DNA of 64,000 nucleotides from Sulfolobus acidocaldarius SUSAZ (lineage in GTDB: Archaea > Thermoproteota > Thermoprotei_A > Sulfolobales > Sulfolobaceae). The notes under the pieces are model-generated. The model ran no database searches. It worked only from the letters and a program-made list of their open reading frames with translations, and had not been told where the DNA came from. Where the stretch lies: positions 838,621-902,620 of the forward strand of contig CP006977.1 of the NCBI GenBank assembly GCA_000508305.1, read 5' to 3'. Position numbers and translations under genes: made by a program. Below are positions 35,927 to 45,458 of the stretch, piece after piece. The first letter of the stretch is position 1, and each line of letters opens with the position of its first letter.

Positions 35927-36844
35927 TCAAAAACTGTTGTAGAATACTCGTCTCAGTGTTGCCCCTATTAGACCTATTGCGTCCATACCCTGAGGTATTA
36001 AGGGGAAGAAGGAGACGAAGCCGTGAATTACGTTATTAAACCTGACACTGGTAACAGGTATGCCTGACATTAATAGCTTATTAGCATAAGCCTCTCCTTG
36101 ATCTCTAAGAGGATCATATTCAGCAGTTATTATCAACGCTGGAGGTAGTCCAGAGAGATCCTGATTTAGTATTGGCGAAAATTTAATGTCAAGTAAGTCC
36201 ATGTAAGATCTTAGGTACTGAGAACCGAACCATTCAATTTGTTCCCTTGTAAGGAAGTACCCATCGTAGTACTCTACCATTGACCTTGATGTGTAATCTG
36301 CACCAGTAGCTGGGTAGATTAACACCTGATGTTTCAGGTTAATTTTACCTTTTGTCAGAATTGATACTACAGCAGATAAGTTTCCTCCAGCGCTATCTCC
36401 GCCAACTGCAACACCTTGTTTAACCTCTAGGCTTTCCGCATTTTCATAAATCCACTTTGTGGCATCCACAGAGTCAACAACAGCTGATGGGAATTTATTC
36501 TCAGGTGCTAGTCTGTAATCTATAGACGCTACAACGCAATTACACGCGTTTGTTATTGCTCTACAAAGTGGGTCATATGATTCAATATCTCCTATAACAA
36601 AACCTCCACCATGAAGATACACTAGTATTCCATAAGGTCCCTTAGTCTTGGGATAATAGACTCTAGCGGGAATCATGGTTTCTGTTCCAGGTATCTTTAT
36701 GTCCTCCACATTTCTCACATCCATCTTTGGAGCTGCAGAGGATATTTGACGGAAGACCTTTCTCACTTCATCTACAGGTACCTTACCTATTGGTATTACA
36801 AAACCAGATTCTAAAAGTTTCTTTATGGTTGGATCTAAAGGCAT
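35927..36844 (-). CDS. HSL-family carboxylesterase, second copy
   Basis: A 305-residue esterase, a paralogue of the one at 22048-22968 (same MPLDP start and EYDPLRDQGEAYA acid loop). Motifs: oxyanion YLHGGGFVIGD, DYRLAPENKFPSA, nucleophile GGDSAGGN, and His in FNNVIHGFVSFF. It is a cytoplasmic ester hydrolase of the bacterial HSL/archaeal Est type. It stands 45 bases upstream of the MDR gene on the same strand and 75 bases downstream of glycerol kinase. This arrangement suggests glyceride or glycerol-ester breakdown, giving acyl chains and glycerol. Confidence 0.92.
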   Translation of the reverse strand: MPLDPTIKKLLESGFVIPIGKVPVDEVRKVFRQISSAAPKMDVRNVEDIKIPGTETMIPARVYYPKTKGPYGILVYLHGGGFVIGDIESYDPLCRAITNACNCVVASIDYRLAPENKFPSAVVDSVDATKWIYENAESLEVKQGVAVGGDSAGGNLSAVVSILTKGKINLKHQVLIYPATGADYTSRSMVEYYDGYFLTREQIEWFGSQYLRSYMDLLDIKFSPILNQDLSGLPPALIITAEYDPLRDQGEAYANKLLMSGIPVTSVRFNNVIHGFVSFFPLIPQGMDAIGLIGATLRRVFYNSF

Positions 36845-36919
36845 AATCTATTTATACATTAGAAATAAATAAACCTTCCTTTAGTTTATTTTGTTTCATA
36901 GTAAACTTTTAGTATTTCT

Positions 36920-38416
36920 CTACTCCATAGTTTCAACTTCTTTCGCCCAACCAATAGTTCTCCTAACAGCCTCCTTCCACCCCTTATACAATCTCTCCCT
37001 TTTATCTTCCTGTAGCGAAGGAATGAACTCCTTATCCATTGCCCATTTACTCTTCAATTCCTTAAGTGAATCCCAGTAGTCCACCGCTAAACCTGCAAGC
37101 ATGGATGCACCCATTGATGTGGTCTCTATCACTTTAGGTCTGACGATCCTTATCCCCAATATATCAGCCTGAAATTGCATCAACAAGTTATTTTTCGACA
37201 CTCCACCATCTACTTTCAGAACATTCACAAGTCCTTTGCCAATGTCTCTCTTAATTACCTCTATCACATCCCTAACTTGATATGCGATTGATTCCAAGAC
37301 AGCCCTGGCTATATGTCCCCTACTTGTCCCTCTTGAAATTCCTATCATCAGACCCCTAGCATATGGATCCCAGTAAGGAGAACCTAAACCAGAAAATGCA
37401 GGGACAAAATAAACTCCTCCGTTATCTAAAACACTTGACGCAAGACTTTCGATTTCATCGGAACTACTTACTAAACCTAGTCCATCTCTAACCCACTGAA
37501 CTGCAGCACCGGTTGTAAATATGCTCCCTTCTAATGCATACTTTACGTCTTTACCGATTTTCCACGCAATGGTCGTAAGTAGATCTTTTGAATCATATAT
37601 CTCCTCTCCAGAATTCATTAGTATGAAACTTCCTGTGCCGTAAGTACATTTCATATCTCCTTTACTGAATCCCAGCTGACCAAATAATGCAGCCTGTTGA
37701 TCTCCGGCATCTCCGCTGATCGGTATGTTTCCAACAGACTCAGCGTATCCATACACTTCACTGGAGGACTTAACTTCAGGCAGTATTGCTTCAGGAATTT
37801 CTAGGATTTCCAGAATATCCCCATCCCATTTCAGATTTTTTATATTAAACAGCATTGTCCTAGATGCGTTAGAGTAGTCTGTAACATGAACTTTGCCATT
37901 AGTGAGTTTCCAAATTAGATATGTGTCCACTGTGCCAAACTTTATTTCGCCCTTTTCTGCTTTTTCTCTTGCACCTGGAACGTTATCAAGAACCCACTTA
38001 ATCTTTGAAGCGCTAAAATACGGGTCAGGGATTAAACCGGTCTTGCTCTTAAACAGGTTAAGGTAGTTTGATTTTAACCAATCTGTTATATCTGAGGTTC
38101 TCCTATCCTGCCATACTAAAGCATTGTAAACCGGTTTTCCACTCTTACTGTCCCACATTATGGTGGTCTCTCTCTGGTTTGTTATGCCAATAGCAGATAC
38201 CTGGCTAATCTCAATCTTGGCTTTCTCTATAGCTTTCTTTATCACACTTACCTGTTTTTCAAATATTTCCTCAGGATTTTGCTCCACATAACCTGGTCTT
38301 GGGAAATACTGTGTAAGTTCAGTCTGTGCCATGCTTATGACGTTTAGGTCTTTATCGAAAACCAGAGCCCTTGCACTTGTAGTCCCCTCGTCCACTGCTA
38401 AAATGTATTTGGACAC
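36920..38416 (-). CDS. glpK: glycerol kinase
   Basis: A 498-residue FGGY kinase phosphorylating glycerol to sn-glycerol 3-phosphate. Signature elements: [97 protein letters not shown] and [19 protein letters not shown]. Full length for the family. It is divergent from the glycerol-3-phosphate dehydrogenase gene across 93 bases, so the two promoters are adjacent and probably share control. Together they convert glycerol to dihydroxyacetone phosphate. Confidence 0.96.
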   Translation of the reverse strand: MSKYILAVDEGTTSARALVFDKDLNVISMAQTELTQYFPRPGYVEQNPEEIFEKQVSVIKKAIEKAKIEISQVSAIGITNQRETTIMWDSKSGKPVYNALVWQDRRTSDITDWLKSNYLNLFKSKTGLIPDPYFSASKIKWVLDNVPGAREKAEKGEIKFGTVDTYLIWKLTNGKVHVTDYSNASRTMLFNIKNLKWDGDILEILEIPEAILPEVKSSSEVYGYAESVGNIPISGDAGDQQAALFGQLGFSKGDMKCTYGTGSFILMNSGEEIYDSKDLLTTIAWKIGKDVKYALEGSIFTTGAAVQWVRDGLGLVSSSDEIESLASSVLDNGGVYFVPAFSGLGSPYWDPYARGLMIGISRGTSRGHIARAVLESIAYQVRDVIEVIKRDIGKGLVNVLKVDGGVSKNNLLMQFQADILGIRIVRPKVIETTSMGASMLAGLAVDYWDSLKELKSKWAMDKEFIPSLQEDKRERLYKGWKEAVRRTIGWAKEVETME

Positions 38417-38509
38417 ATAAACTATTTTAAGAAACTTGGTATATAATTTTTATTTAATGATAACGTATAAAACCAAAGAGTTTTATATCATTACTTATAC
38501 TATACTTTA

Positions 38510-39796
38510 ATGAAGCAAAACAGGTCAGTCATAGTAATTGGGGGAGGCGCCACAGGGTTATTCACAGCTTTGGACCTAAGTTTGAGGGGAATAAACGTCA
38601 CTTTAGTGGAAAGAGGAGACATTGCGTCAGGGACATCAGGAAAATTCCATGGTTTATTACACAGCGGAGCCAGATATGCGGTCAATGACCCTGAGTCTGC
38701 TAAGGAGTGTAAACAGGAAAACGAGGTCCTGTCTAAGATAGCACCTGAGTTTGTAAGAGATACTGGAGGAGTTTTCGTGGGTGTAACTGAAGATGATGTA
38801 AACTACTCACAGAGATTTTTATCAGCTCTTAACAGTCTTGGAATTACTAACAAAGTAATGGATGTCGAAGAGCTCATCAGAAGAGAACCCTTCATAAATA
38901 AAAAGGCAAAGATAGCCATCTGGGTTCCAGATAAGGTGGTCTATGGTTATGATTTACTGGCGACTGTGGCGCTAACAGCGTCTCTCAATGGCGCGAGAAT
39001 TTTAACTTACAATGAAGTGAGGAAGGTCTTGAGAGAAGGTAACTCTGTCAGGGGAGTGGAGGTTAAGGATAACATTTCTGGTGAGACTAAAATCTTGAAA
39101 GGAGATATTATAGTAAACACGGCAGGACCTTGGGCTTTTAGAGTAATTGAAATGGCTGGATTAGGCGAAATTCCATTACTCCCCACAGCTGGAATAATGG
39201 TAGTCATGAAGGAAAAATTGAACAGTATGGTGATGAATAGGCTTAGACCCCCTTCAGACGGAGACATTATTGTCCCTTATGGAGATTCATCAATAATTGG
39301 AACCACAGCAACCATTATTCCTGATCCTAATGATTTTGAAATATCTGAGGAGGATATAAAGATGTTAATTGAGGAAGGGGCGTATATGATTCCCAAGTTA
39401 AGGGAGGTAAAACCTAAAAGGGCATATGCGTCTGTTAGACCTTTAATTAAAAATGCTGAGGATGGAAGAGGGGCAACAAGGGATTTCATGATCATTGACC
39501 ATGAAAAAGTGGATGGCTTAGATGGTTTAATCTCCGTTATAGGAGGTAAGTTTACCACTTCTAGACTAGCCGGTGAGAGAGTAAGTGATATGGTGTCTGA
39601 AAAGCTAGGAATAAGGGAGAAAAGCAAGACAGCTACTATTAAACTCACATCTGAATTAGATGAGGAACTCTTGGAAAAGAAGAGAATACCTAAAGTATTG
39701 GTGAAGATGATACGTGACAGGAAGGGGTCTCTCGACGAGGATAGGTACTCCACAGCAATGTATATCCTTTTGTCATTACTGGCGAAGGGAGAATAA
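38510..39796 (+). CDS. glpD: FAD-dependent glycerol-3-phosphate dehydrogenase
   Basis: A 428-residue flavoprotein oxidising glycerol 3-phosphate to dihydroxyacetone phosphate. The N-terminal FAD motif is VIVIGGGATGLFTALDL, followed by SGTSGKFHGLLHSGARYA, the GlpA/GlpD hallmark. VNTAGPWAFRVIEMAG, YGDSSIIGTTATI, YASVRPLI and VIGGKFTTSRLAGE follow. It lacks the long C-terminal domain of bacterial GlpD and any predicted membrane span, so it needs a partner for the membrane; the CoxG-like gene two bases downstream is the candidate. TTTTATATCA about 20-29 bases before the ATG is the TATA box. Confidence 0.93.
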   Translation: MKQNRSVIVIGGGATGLFTALDLSLRGINVTLVERGDIASGTSGKFHGLLHSGARYAVNDPESAKECKQENEVLSKIAPEFVRDTGGVFVGVTEDDVNYSQRFLSALNSLGITNKVMDVEELIRREPFINKKAKIAIWVPDKVVYGYDLLATVALTASLNGARILTYNEVRKVLREGNSVRGVEVKDNISGETKILKGDIIVNTAGPWAFRVIEMAGLGEIPLLPTAGIMVVMKEKLNSMVMNRLRPPSDGDIIVPYGDSSIIGTTATIIPDPNDFEISEEDIKMLIEEGAYMIPKLREVKPKRAYASVRPLIKNAEDGRGATRDFMIIDHEKVDGLDGLISVIGGKFTTSRLAGERVSDMVSEKLGIREKSKTATIKLTSELDEELLEKKRIPKVLVKMIRDRKGSLDEDRYSTAMYILLSLLAKGE

Positions 39797-39798
39797 GT

Positions 39799-40239
39799 AT
39801 GGAAATGAGTGGAAAGTTTCTTGTAGAAAAACCTGAGGAAAAGGTAAAGGAGTTACTGACAGACCCAAAAATGTTCTCCCAATGCTTACCCGGAATTCAG
39901 AATTACGAGATATCTGGTGAATCAATTAAGGCTGTCTTCAAAATCGATGTAAGTGAGATGAGAATCCCACATATCACGACACTTACAGCATCCATTAATG
40001 CTACAATTACCACCGAGAATAACAACCAGATACACATAAAAGGTAGTGGTAGATCTGCAGGAGTTAGTATAAAGATGGATATAATTTTGGATTTAGGGTC
40101 TGAAGAGGGTAAAACTGCAGTAAAGTGGACAGCTAGCTTAGATATGGGTATGTTAACCAAGCTACTGGGCGAGTCCAATATAATACAGATTGCAGAGTCT
40201 AACGTGAAAAGTATAATCACTTGTCTTTCAAGAGTATAA
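39799..40239 (+). CDS. CoxG-like SRPBCC protein, putative dehydrogenase membrane partner
   Basis: A 146-residue protein of the CoxG (carbon monoxide dehydrogenase subunit G) branch of the SRPBCC fold: GKFLVEKPEEKVKELLTDP, then FSQCLPGIQNYEISGE, VKWTASLDMGMLTKLLGE. Only two bases separate it from the glycerol-3-phosphate dehydrogenase stop, so they are one operon. CoxG proteins tether their flavoprotein/oxidoreductase partner to the membrane; the same job for this dehydrogenase has been proposed in S. acidocaldarius (recalled). It has no transmembrane span of its own. Confidence 0.8.
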   Translation: MEMSGKFLVEKPEEKVKELLTDPKMFSQCLPGIQNYEISGESIKAVFKIDVSEMRIPHITTLTASINATITTENNNQIHIKGSGRSAGVSIKMDIILDLGSEEGKTAVKWTASLDMGMLTKLLGESNIIQIAESNVKSIITCLSRV

Positions 40240-40308
40240 ATAAAAAAGAAGGAAGGACTTTTTCCATTTTGAAACCTAACTGTCCAACAAGAAAAGACAA
40301 GGGAAAAA

Positions 40309-40842
40309 TCAGACTACATTGAAGACATATGTTAAATATCCTTCAGGATCCCTTCTTGCTACTTCCAGTTTTACCTTAGACCCGACATTCACATTATTTC
40401 CCTTTATCCATCCCAAAACATTTACGCCATTATTAATCCTTACAATTCCCACAACGTAATCATTGTAATGGGAAAAGGATGTGGGTTTAACGTTAACCAC
40501 AGTAAATGCTATAACTTCGCCCTCCCTAGGCATCTCGATCCATTCGAGATTTGATAATCTGCATTTTGGACAGTCATCTTGCGGAGGGAAATATATGGTA
40601 CCACACTTTTGACACTTTGTGGCAAGCAATTTTCCTTCCTTTAATCCCTCAAAGAACTTGGATACCTTCTTCACGGGAAACTGATAGCGTAAAGTAATTT
40701 CCCTTACTCCAACCCAAATTGGATTACCAGTCTTCTGGTCATTCACAACAGGTAAACCTGTAGATTTAATCACATTGTCCAAATTCTTTACATACGCTGA
40801 AATTTCTTTTTGGATCTTATCTCTAGTTTCGCTCACACTCAA
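40309..40842 (-). CDS. DUF35 zinc-ribbon/OB-fold thiolase partner
   Basis: A 177-residue DUF35 protein. Residues about 60-110 hold a rubredoxin-like zinc ribbon with CQKCGTIYFPPQDDCPKC, followed by an OB-fold (residues about 110-177; VIAFTVVNVKPTSF, NVLGWIKG). In archaea such proteins dock onto thiolases and acyl-CoA synthases and help pass the acyl-CoA chain. Its start overlaps the stop of the thiolase-like gene by four bases (ATGA), so it is made with that enzyme as a complex. The extra N-terminal helix of about 50 residues is unusual but seen in thiolase-linked members. Confidence 0.9.
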   Translation of the reverse strand: MSVSETRDKIQKEISAYVKNLDNVIKSTGLPVVNDQKTGNPIWVGVREITLRYQFPVKKVSKFFEGLKEGKLLATKCQKCGTIYFPPQDDCPKCRLSNLEWIEMPREGEVIAFTVVNVKPTSFSHYNDYVVGIVRINNGVNVLGWIKGNNVNVGSKVKLEVARRDPEGYLTYVFNVV

Positions 40843-42035
40843 CTTGAAGGCCTCCTGGTTGAGTATATTGTTATGTATGCGTAGTGTCCTGTTCCTCCTA
40901 CGTTGTGTGTTATTCCCATTCCGTTTCTTATATCTGCCTGTGTTCCCTTGTGTGCCCTGTATAGTAGTTGTCTTGTTATTGATACTGCCATGCTTACTCC
41001 TGTTGCCCCTATTGGGTGTCCCTTAGCCTTTAATCCTCCGTCAACGTTTACTGGTATCTTTCCCCCAATATATGTCTCCCCATTTCTTGCCATCAAATGA
41101 CCTTCTCCCCTTTTTGCAAAACCCAAGTCCTCATAAGCCATTATTTCAGCAATTGTGAAACAGTCATGAACATCTGCAACATCAAAATACCTCCAAGCGT
41201 CATTAAAATCGATCTTAGCCCTCCTATAAGCCTCTTTTGCTGCTACATAGGATGCCTCTATACCTGTGAAATCAGTCCTTCTGCTCAGATTAGCAGTTCC
41301 ACTTGCTACTCCCTGAGATACTATCCATACTGGTGAGTCTGTTATCTTTCTGGCTACTTCCTCAGAGGCTAATATAAGTGCAGCCGCACCATCAGTAATT
41401 GGTGAAGAGTCCAGTAGCTTTAAGGGCTGTGCCACAGGTCTAGACTTCAGGTACTCTTCCATTGTTATTTCCTTCTGGAATTGAGCATAAGGATTCCTTG
41501 CACCGTAATAATGGTTCTTCACAGCGACACTACCTAAATCCTCTTCCTTCATTCCATACTTCGCCATGTAAGCACTTGCGTATAATGCGTAGTAACCTGG
41601 GAATGTTAAGCCGAAGTTTTCGAATTCCCAGAAGTAGTTCCCAGCCCTTCCTATAAGTTCTATTACTTGAGGGTTAGGGGATTGGCTCATCTGTTCTACT
41701 CCTACAACCAGAGCAACATCTATTTCTCCAGCTTTAATTGCTTGGTAAGCATCCCTTATGGCAGCACTCCCTGTAGCACATGCAGCTTCAACCCTCATGG
41801 TTCCCTTGGGTGTTAAATCACAATATTCTCCGACCACTACAGCTGGTAGTTCTTCTGCACTCCACATTCCAACATTTCCTACTACAAAGTATTGAATGTC
41901 CTTCTGTTCAAGATTAGCCTCCTCTAAGGCTTGTTTTACAGCTTCCCATGCTAACTCTTGCATACTTACGTCGTTTCTTACTCCAAACTTTGAATGTCCT
42001 GTTCCAACAATTGCCACGTTTCTCATGAATCTCAC
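40839..42035 (-). CDS. SCP-x-type thiolase (acetyl-CoA acetyltransferase, DUF35-linked)
   Basis: A 398-residue thiolase-superfamily enzyme. The nucleophile Cys is in VEAACATGSAAIRDAY, followed by GVEQMSQSPNPQ, DVHDCFTIAEIMAYEDLG (HDCF where degradative thiolases have NEAF), the His in AKGHPIGATGVSMA and NVGGTGHYAY in place of the second Cys motif (C-x-G). This is the class that forms complexes with DUF35 proteins and can run in the condensing direction. It overlaps the ligase gene upstream and the DUF35 gene downstream by four bases each, making a tightly coupled trio. Confidence 0.9.
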   Translation of the reverse strand: MRFMRNVAIVGTGHSKFGVRNDVSMQELAWEAVKQALEEANLEQKDIQYFVVGNVGMWSAEELPAVVVGEYCDLTPKGTMRVEAACATGSAAIRDAYQAIKAGEIDVALVVGVEQMSQSPNPQVIELIGRAGNYFWEFENFGLTFPGYYALYASAYMAKYGMKEEDLGSVAVKNHYYGARNPYAQFQKEITMEEYLKSRPVAQPLKLLDSSPITDGAAALILASEEVARKITDSPVWIVSQGVASGTANLSRRTDFTGIEASYVAAKEAYRRAKIDFNDAWRYFDVADVHDCFTIAEIMAYEDLGFAKRGEGHLMARNGETYIGGKIPVNVDGGLKAKGHPIGATGVSMAVSITRQLLYRAHKGTQADIRNGMGITHNVGGTGHYAYITIYSTRRPSS

Positions 42036-43645
42036 TTGTTCTTCTCTGCCATTTCTCTTAGTACTTTCTTATCTATCTTGTTAGTTGAAGTTAAGGGCAA
42101 TGTGTCGAGAAGTATGAACTTATCTGGTATCCACCACTTCTGTATCCTTCCCTGATCTGCTAAGCCAAGCATAAACTGTCTTAACTCGTCTTCAGTGACT
42201 TTCTCCTTAGCAACAATAAAAGCAACTGGTCTTTCACCCCACTTCTGATCCTTAACACCGACCACAGCAACTTGCGCCACCTTTGGATGTAGTGATATGG
42301 CGTCTTCCAATAGTAATGAGGGTATGAACTCGCCTCCACTCTTTATGGCGTCTTTATCTCTATCAACTATATGTAGGTAACCATATTCATCAATATAAGC
42401 TAAATCGCCTGTGTGTAACCAACCACCTCTCCATAATTGGGCGGTCTTCTCAGGATTCTTATAATACTCTTTTGTGAGCCATGGGGATCTTACAACTATT
42501 TCACCTATCTCTCCAGGCTTCTTGTCCTTACCTGTATCAGGATCAACGACTCTAATTTGAACTAGAGGTATTGGGACTCCTGTGGATATTTGAAGTAAGA
42601 ATTTCTTTTCAGCGTCCAACTTCTGTGCTGCATTGTTATAGTATCCCATGCTTAATACTGGGCAAGTCTCAGATAGACCATAGCCAGTAGTCACTGTGAT
42701 TCCTAACTCCCTTGCCTTTCTTGCTAAACCTTCAGGTAAAGCGGAACCACCTATAGTTACTTTCCATTTCTTAAATACGTGAGAATACTTAGGTGCATCA
42801 GGATGAGTTAAGAGCAAATGAAGGATCGTGGGAACCATCGCTGAGTAAGTTACCCCTTCTTTTTCCATTAATTTCAGTATGAATCCGTAGTCGTATCTAC
42901 CTGGTAAGACATATTTTGTACCAGCTAAAAACGTGACAAATGGGAATCCCCATTGATGAACATGGAACATAGGCACTAGGATCATATACACGTCTTCTGG
43001 TGAGAGATTAAATGGCGACCTTGTGCCAGTTAAAGCTACACTCATAGCATGCATGAACAACTTTCTGTGAGTAAACCACACTCCTTTAGGTTCTCCTGTT
43101 GTACCTGAGGTATAAAATATAGTGGACATGTCATTCTCCTTAACATCAAACTCCTCAGTAGGCTCATTGCTCTCAATAAGTTCCCAGAAATCTGTGTTGG
43201 AGATTGGGGATTTAACTTTCTCCTTGTTGTCACTATACGTGATTACCTTCATACCAGGAGGAATAATATTCTTTGCCTTTTCAATTAGAGGTACAAATTC
43301 GTCCCTGACAACTAAGTATTTGTCCTCTGCGTGAAGTATAGTCTTTACAATCAAATCCAATGGGTACCTTAAGTTGATCGTATGCAAAACAGCTCCACTT
43401 AAGGGCACTCCGTAGTAAGTGTGGAAGTATACATCAGTATCCCAGTCTAGAACCCCTATCCTCTCCCCCTTTTTCACTCCTAGTTTCTTCAACCCAGTAA
43501 CTAATCTTTTTACAGAATTACTGAATGAAGAAAAAGTATATCTTCTTATATCCCTGTATACGATCTCTTTATCAGGAAATGTTCTAATACCTGTATCTAA
43601 AATTTTATCTAATGTTAATTCGTATTCGTAATACTCATTGCTCAT
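42032..43645 (-). CDS. fatty-acid/acyl-CoA ligase (AMP-forming)
   Basis: A 537-residue ANL ligase. Motifs: IFYTSGTTGEPKGVWFTHRK, VPMFHVHQWGFPF, TTGYGLSETCPVLSM, GWLHTGDLAYIDEYGY, VDRDKDAIKSGGEFIPS and the catalytic Lys in TSTNKIDKKVLREM. It is clearly diverged from the copies at 29914 and 47140. It opens the ligase-thiolase-DUF35 operon with ATGA coupling to the thiolase. TTTTATTTATTT stands directly before the ATG and recurs ahead of other genes of the cluster. Confidence 0.92.
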   Translation of the reverse strand: MSNEYYEYELTLDKILDTGIRTFPDKEIVYRDIRRYTFSSFSNSVKRLVTGLKKLGVKKGERIGVLDWDTDVYFHTYYGVPLSGAVLHTINLRYPLDLIVKTILHAEDKYLVVRDEFVPLIEKAKNIIPPGMKVITYSDNKEKVKSPISNTDFWELIESNEPTEEFDVKENDMSTIFYTSGTTGEPKGVWFTHRKLFMHAMSVALTGTRSPFNLSPEDVYMILVPMFHVHQWGFPFVTFLAGTKYVLPGRYDYGFILKLMEKEGVTYSAMVPTILHLLLTHPDAPKYSHVFKKWKVTIGGSALPEGLARKARELGITVTTGYGLSETCPVLSMGYYNNAAQKLDAEKKFLLQISTGVPIPLVQIRVVDPDTGKDKKPGEIGEIVVRSPWLTKEYYKNPEKTAQLWRGGWLHTGDLAYIDEYGYLHIVDRDKDAIKSGGEFIPSLLLEDAISLHPKVAQVAVVGVKDQKWGERPVAFIVAKEKVTEDELRQFMLGLADQGRIQKWWIPDKFILLDTLPLTSTNKIDKKVLREMAEKNK

Positions 43646-43680
43646 GAAATAAATAAAACAAATCCAGTATAAAAAATTAG

Positions 43681-44883
43681 TTACATTTTTATGCCAAATA
43701 ATCTTCTAGCAGTTTCCTTTAATATAACCAGTTTTTGTATATCGTTTGCCCCTTCATAGATTTTCATTATTTCAACATCTCTTAGCAACCTCTCGACACC
43801 GGTTGAAGTGGCTACACCATAACCGCCGTGAACAGTTATAGCCCTTATGGCAGCCCTCTCAGCAACCTCTGTGGCAAAATATTTAGCCATTGATGCTGCG
43901 ACTATTCCTTCATCTACCTTACGTTGGTCTATGAGTGAGGCAGCCCAGTAGGTTAATAGCCTTGCTGCGTTTACTTCTGTTAGTGTTTCTGCTATTTTCT
44001 CCTGGACCATCTGGAATCCTAGAAGTGGTGAGCCGAAAGCACTCCTTTGCACTGAGTAGTTGGTCATTTTCTCTAATGCAGCTTGAGCAACACCTAGGGC
44101 TTGTCCAGCAACACCAACTCTAGAAGCATCAAATGTAGACATTGCGTATTTGAACCCCATACCCTCCTCTCCCACCAAGTTCTCCGCAGGAACTTCCACA
44201 TCCTCAAATGCCAGCTCAGCAGTATTTGAGGCTTTTAGCCCCATTGTCTCTATTCTGTTTAATACTTTTACTCCTTTCCATTCCCTCTCCACTATGAACA
44301 TTGATATTCCTTTCCACCTTGCATTTGGTTCTGGTGGTGAAGTCCTTGCAGTGACAATATAATAATCAGCAATACCACCATTAGTGATAAATATCTTCCT
44401 GGCGTTTAGAATGTACTTTCCATTCACTTTCTTGGCAGTTGATTGTATTCCTGCAACATCACTTCCTGCCTGTGGTTCAGTATTTGCAAACGCAGCAGCC
44501 TTATCTCCCTTGGCAACAGGTGTAACATACTTCTTCCTCTGCTCCTCACTACCAAATAGCAATATTGGAGTCATAAATAAACCTCCTACTGCCACTCTTG
44601 TCGAAAGTGCAGCCCATACTCTTGCCATCTCTTCTTGTGCTATAACTGTCATCAGTGAATCTCCGCCTTGTCCTCCATACTCTTCAGGGACTGATACACC
44701 GTATAAGCCTAACTCTTTCGCTTTTTCTAAAACTTCCTTAGGGATCTGTCCCTCTTTTTCTCCTTTTTCTACGTACGGTGCTACGTCCCTTTCCATGAAT
44801 TCCCTTACTGCCCTTCTAAAAAGTTCATGTTTTTCTGATATTTCTACATTGAATGCTTCCAATGTTTTAAAAGGCAAAACCAT
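43681..44883 (-). CDS. acyl-CoA dehydrogenase
   Basis: A 400-residue flavoenzyme of the short/medium-chain type. Motifs: PEEYGGQGGDSLMTVIAQEE, AAFANTEPQAGSDVAGIQS, ARKIFITNGGIADYY, GMGFKYAMSTFDASRVGVAG, QRSAFGSPLLGFQMVQ and the C-terminal MKIYEGANDIQKLVI. The Glu in YEGA is the standard catalytic base, in contrast with the AGGT enzyme at 25606. It lies 35 bases upstream of the ligase gene on the same strand, probably the first gene of that operon, and opens onto a 1.6-kb gap. Confidence 0.93.
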   Translation of the reverse strand: MVLPFKTLEAFNVEISEKHELFRRAVREFMERDVAPYVEKGEKEGQIPKEVLEKAKELGLYGVSVPEEYGGQGGDSLMTVIAQEEMARVWAALSTRVAVGGLFMTPILLFGSEEQRKKYVTPVAKGDKAAAFANTEPQAGSDVAGIQSTAKKVNGKYILNARKIFITNGGIADYYIVTARTSPPEPNARWKGISMFIVEREWKGVKVLNRIETMGLKASNTAELAFEDVEVPAENLVGEEGMGFKYAMSTFDASRVGVAGQALGVAQAALEKMTNYSVQRSAFGSPLLGFQMVQEKIAETLTEVNAARLLTYWAASLIDQRKVDEGIVAASMAKYFATEVAERAAIRAITVHGGYGVATSTGVERLLRDVEIMKIYEGANDIQKLVILKETARRLFGIKM

Positions 44884-45458
44884 GCTTAACTTTACCTTTC
44901 AGTCCTATTAAGCTTTTCTTCCAGACCGTTTATTAAAAGATGTGAATTTGAAAGACTGAGCGGAAATCTCCTTTTTTCCTAAGCCTCTTTCCTCGTTTAA
45001 AAGTTTTTTATTAGGTTTTTAAGGTAAGGATAGGGGGTTTCCACTCATGATTAGATTACTTGTGGGGAGTTTTGCAAAGTTATTAGTTATATCTATAGGA
45101 TTAGTGTTATGTTTATTTGAAAAATTAGAACTGCCTTTAAAATAATCAGTTGATTATAATGTCAACTTCATAAAAGTTTGAACATAGTAGGTCGGGTCGG
45201 CCAGGCGTGAATATAGTGATATTAGAAAGTTGTAAATTATACTTTTGAATACTTTTCGGACATGAAATATAACATATTGTTTAAAATTTCTGGATCTTTA
45301 TTACCAGTCCTATGATGACGAAGACATAAATGTGACTTGAGATGTAAAAATATAGACAGCTAGGAGTGAGATGGAAACATGTCTTATCGTCATATCCATT
45401 TAATGTGAAGTTGATTACGGATAAGATTTATATAAGCACGTACGTCTATACATAAGGT
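44884..45458. other. intergenic, no convincing gene
   Basis: Upstream of the acyl-CoA dehydrogenase gene, 575 bases hold only short frames. One 32-codon hydrophobic frame (45047-45145, MIRLLVGSFAKLL...) follows GGGGG and is not convincing. No IS ends or RNA genes are visible. The last 35 bases are the promoter of the decayed vapB. Confidence 0.4.
45424..45436 (+). promoter_or_regulatory. TATA box of the vapB remnant
   Basis: GATTTATATAAGC is centred about 29 bases before the ATG at 45459, the expected spacing for a leaderless archaeal gene. The promoter appears intact although the genes behind it are broken. Confidence 0.55.

Noticed and set aside
39277-39753. 158-codon frame opposite the glycerol-3-phosphate dehydrogenase
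   Set aside because: It is a shadow of a well-conserved flavoprotein; Ser-rich product typical of antisense frames.
45047-45145. 32-codon hydrophobic frame after a G-run
   Set aside because: Short hydrophobic frames are common in AT-rich DNA; no supporting context.
45299-45350. C/D-box guide RNA suggested by TATGATGACG
   Set aside because: A C-box-like motif is present but no CTGA D box follows at suitable spacing. The same holds near 50127 and 55557.
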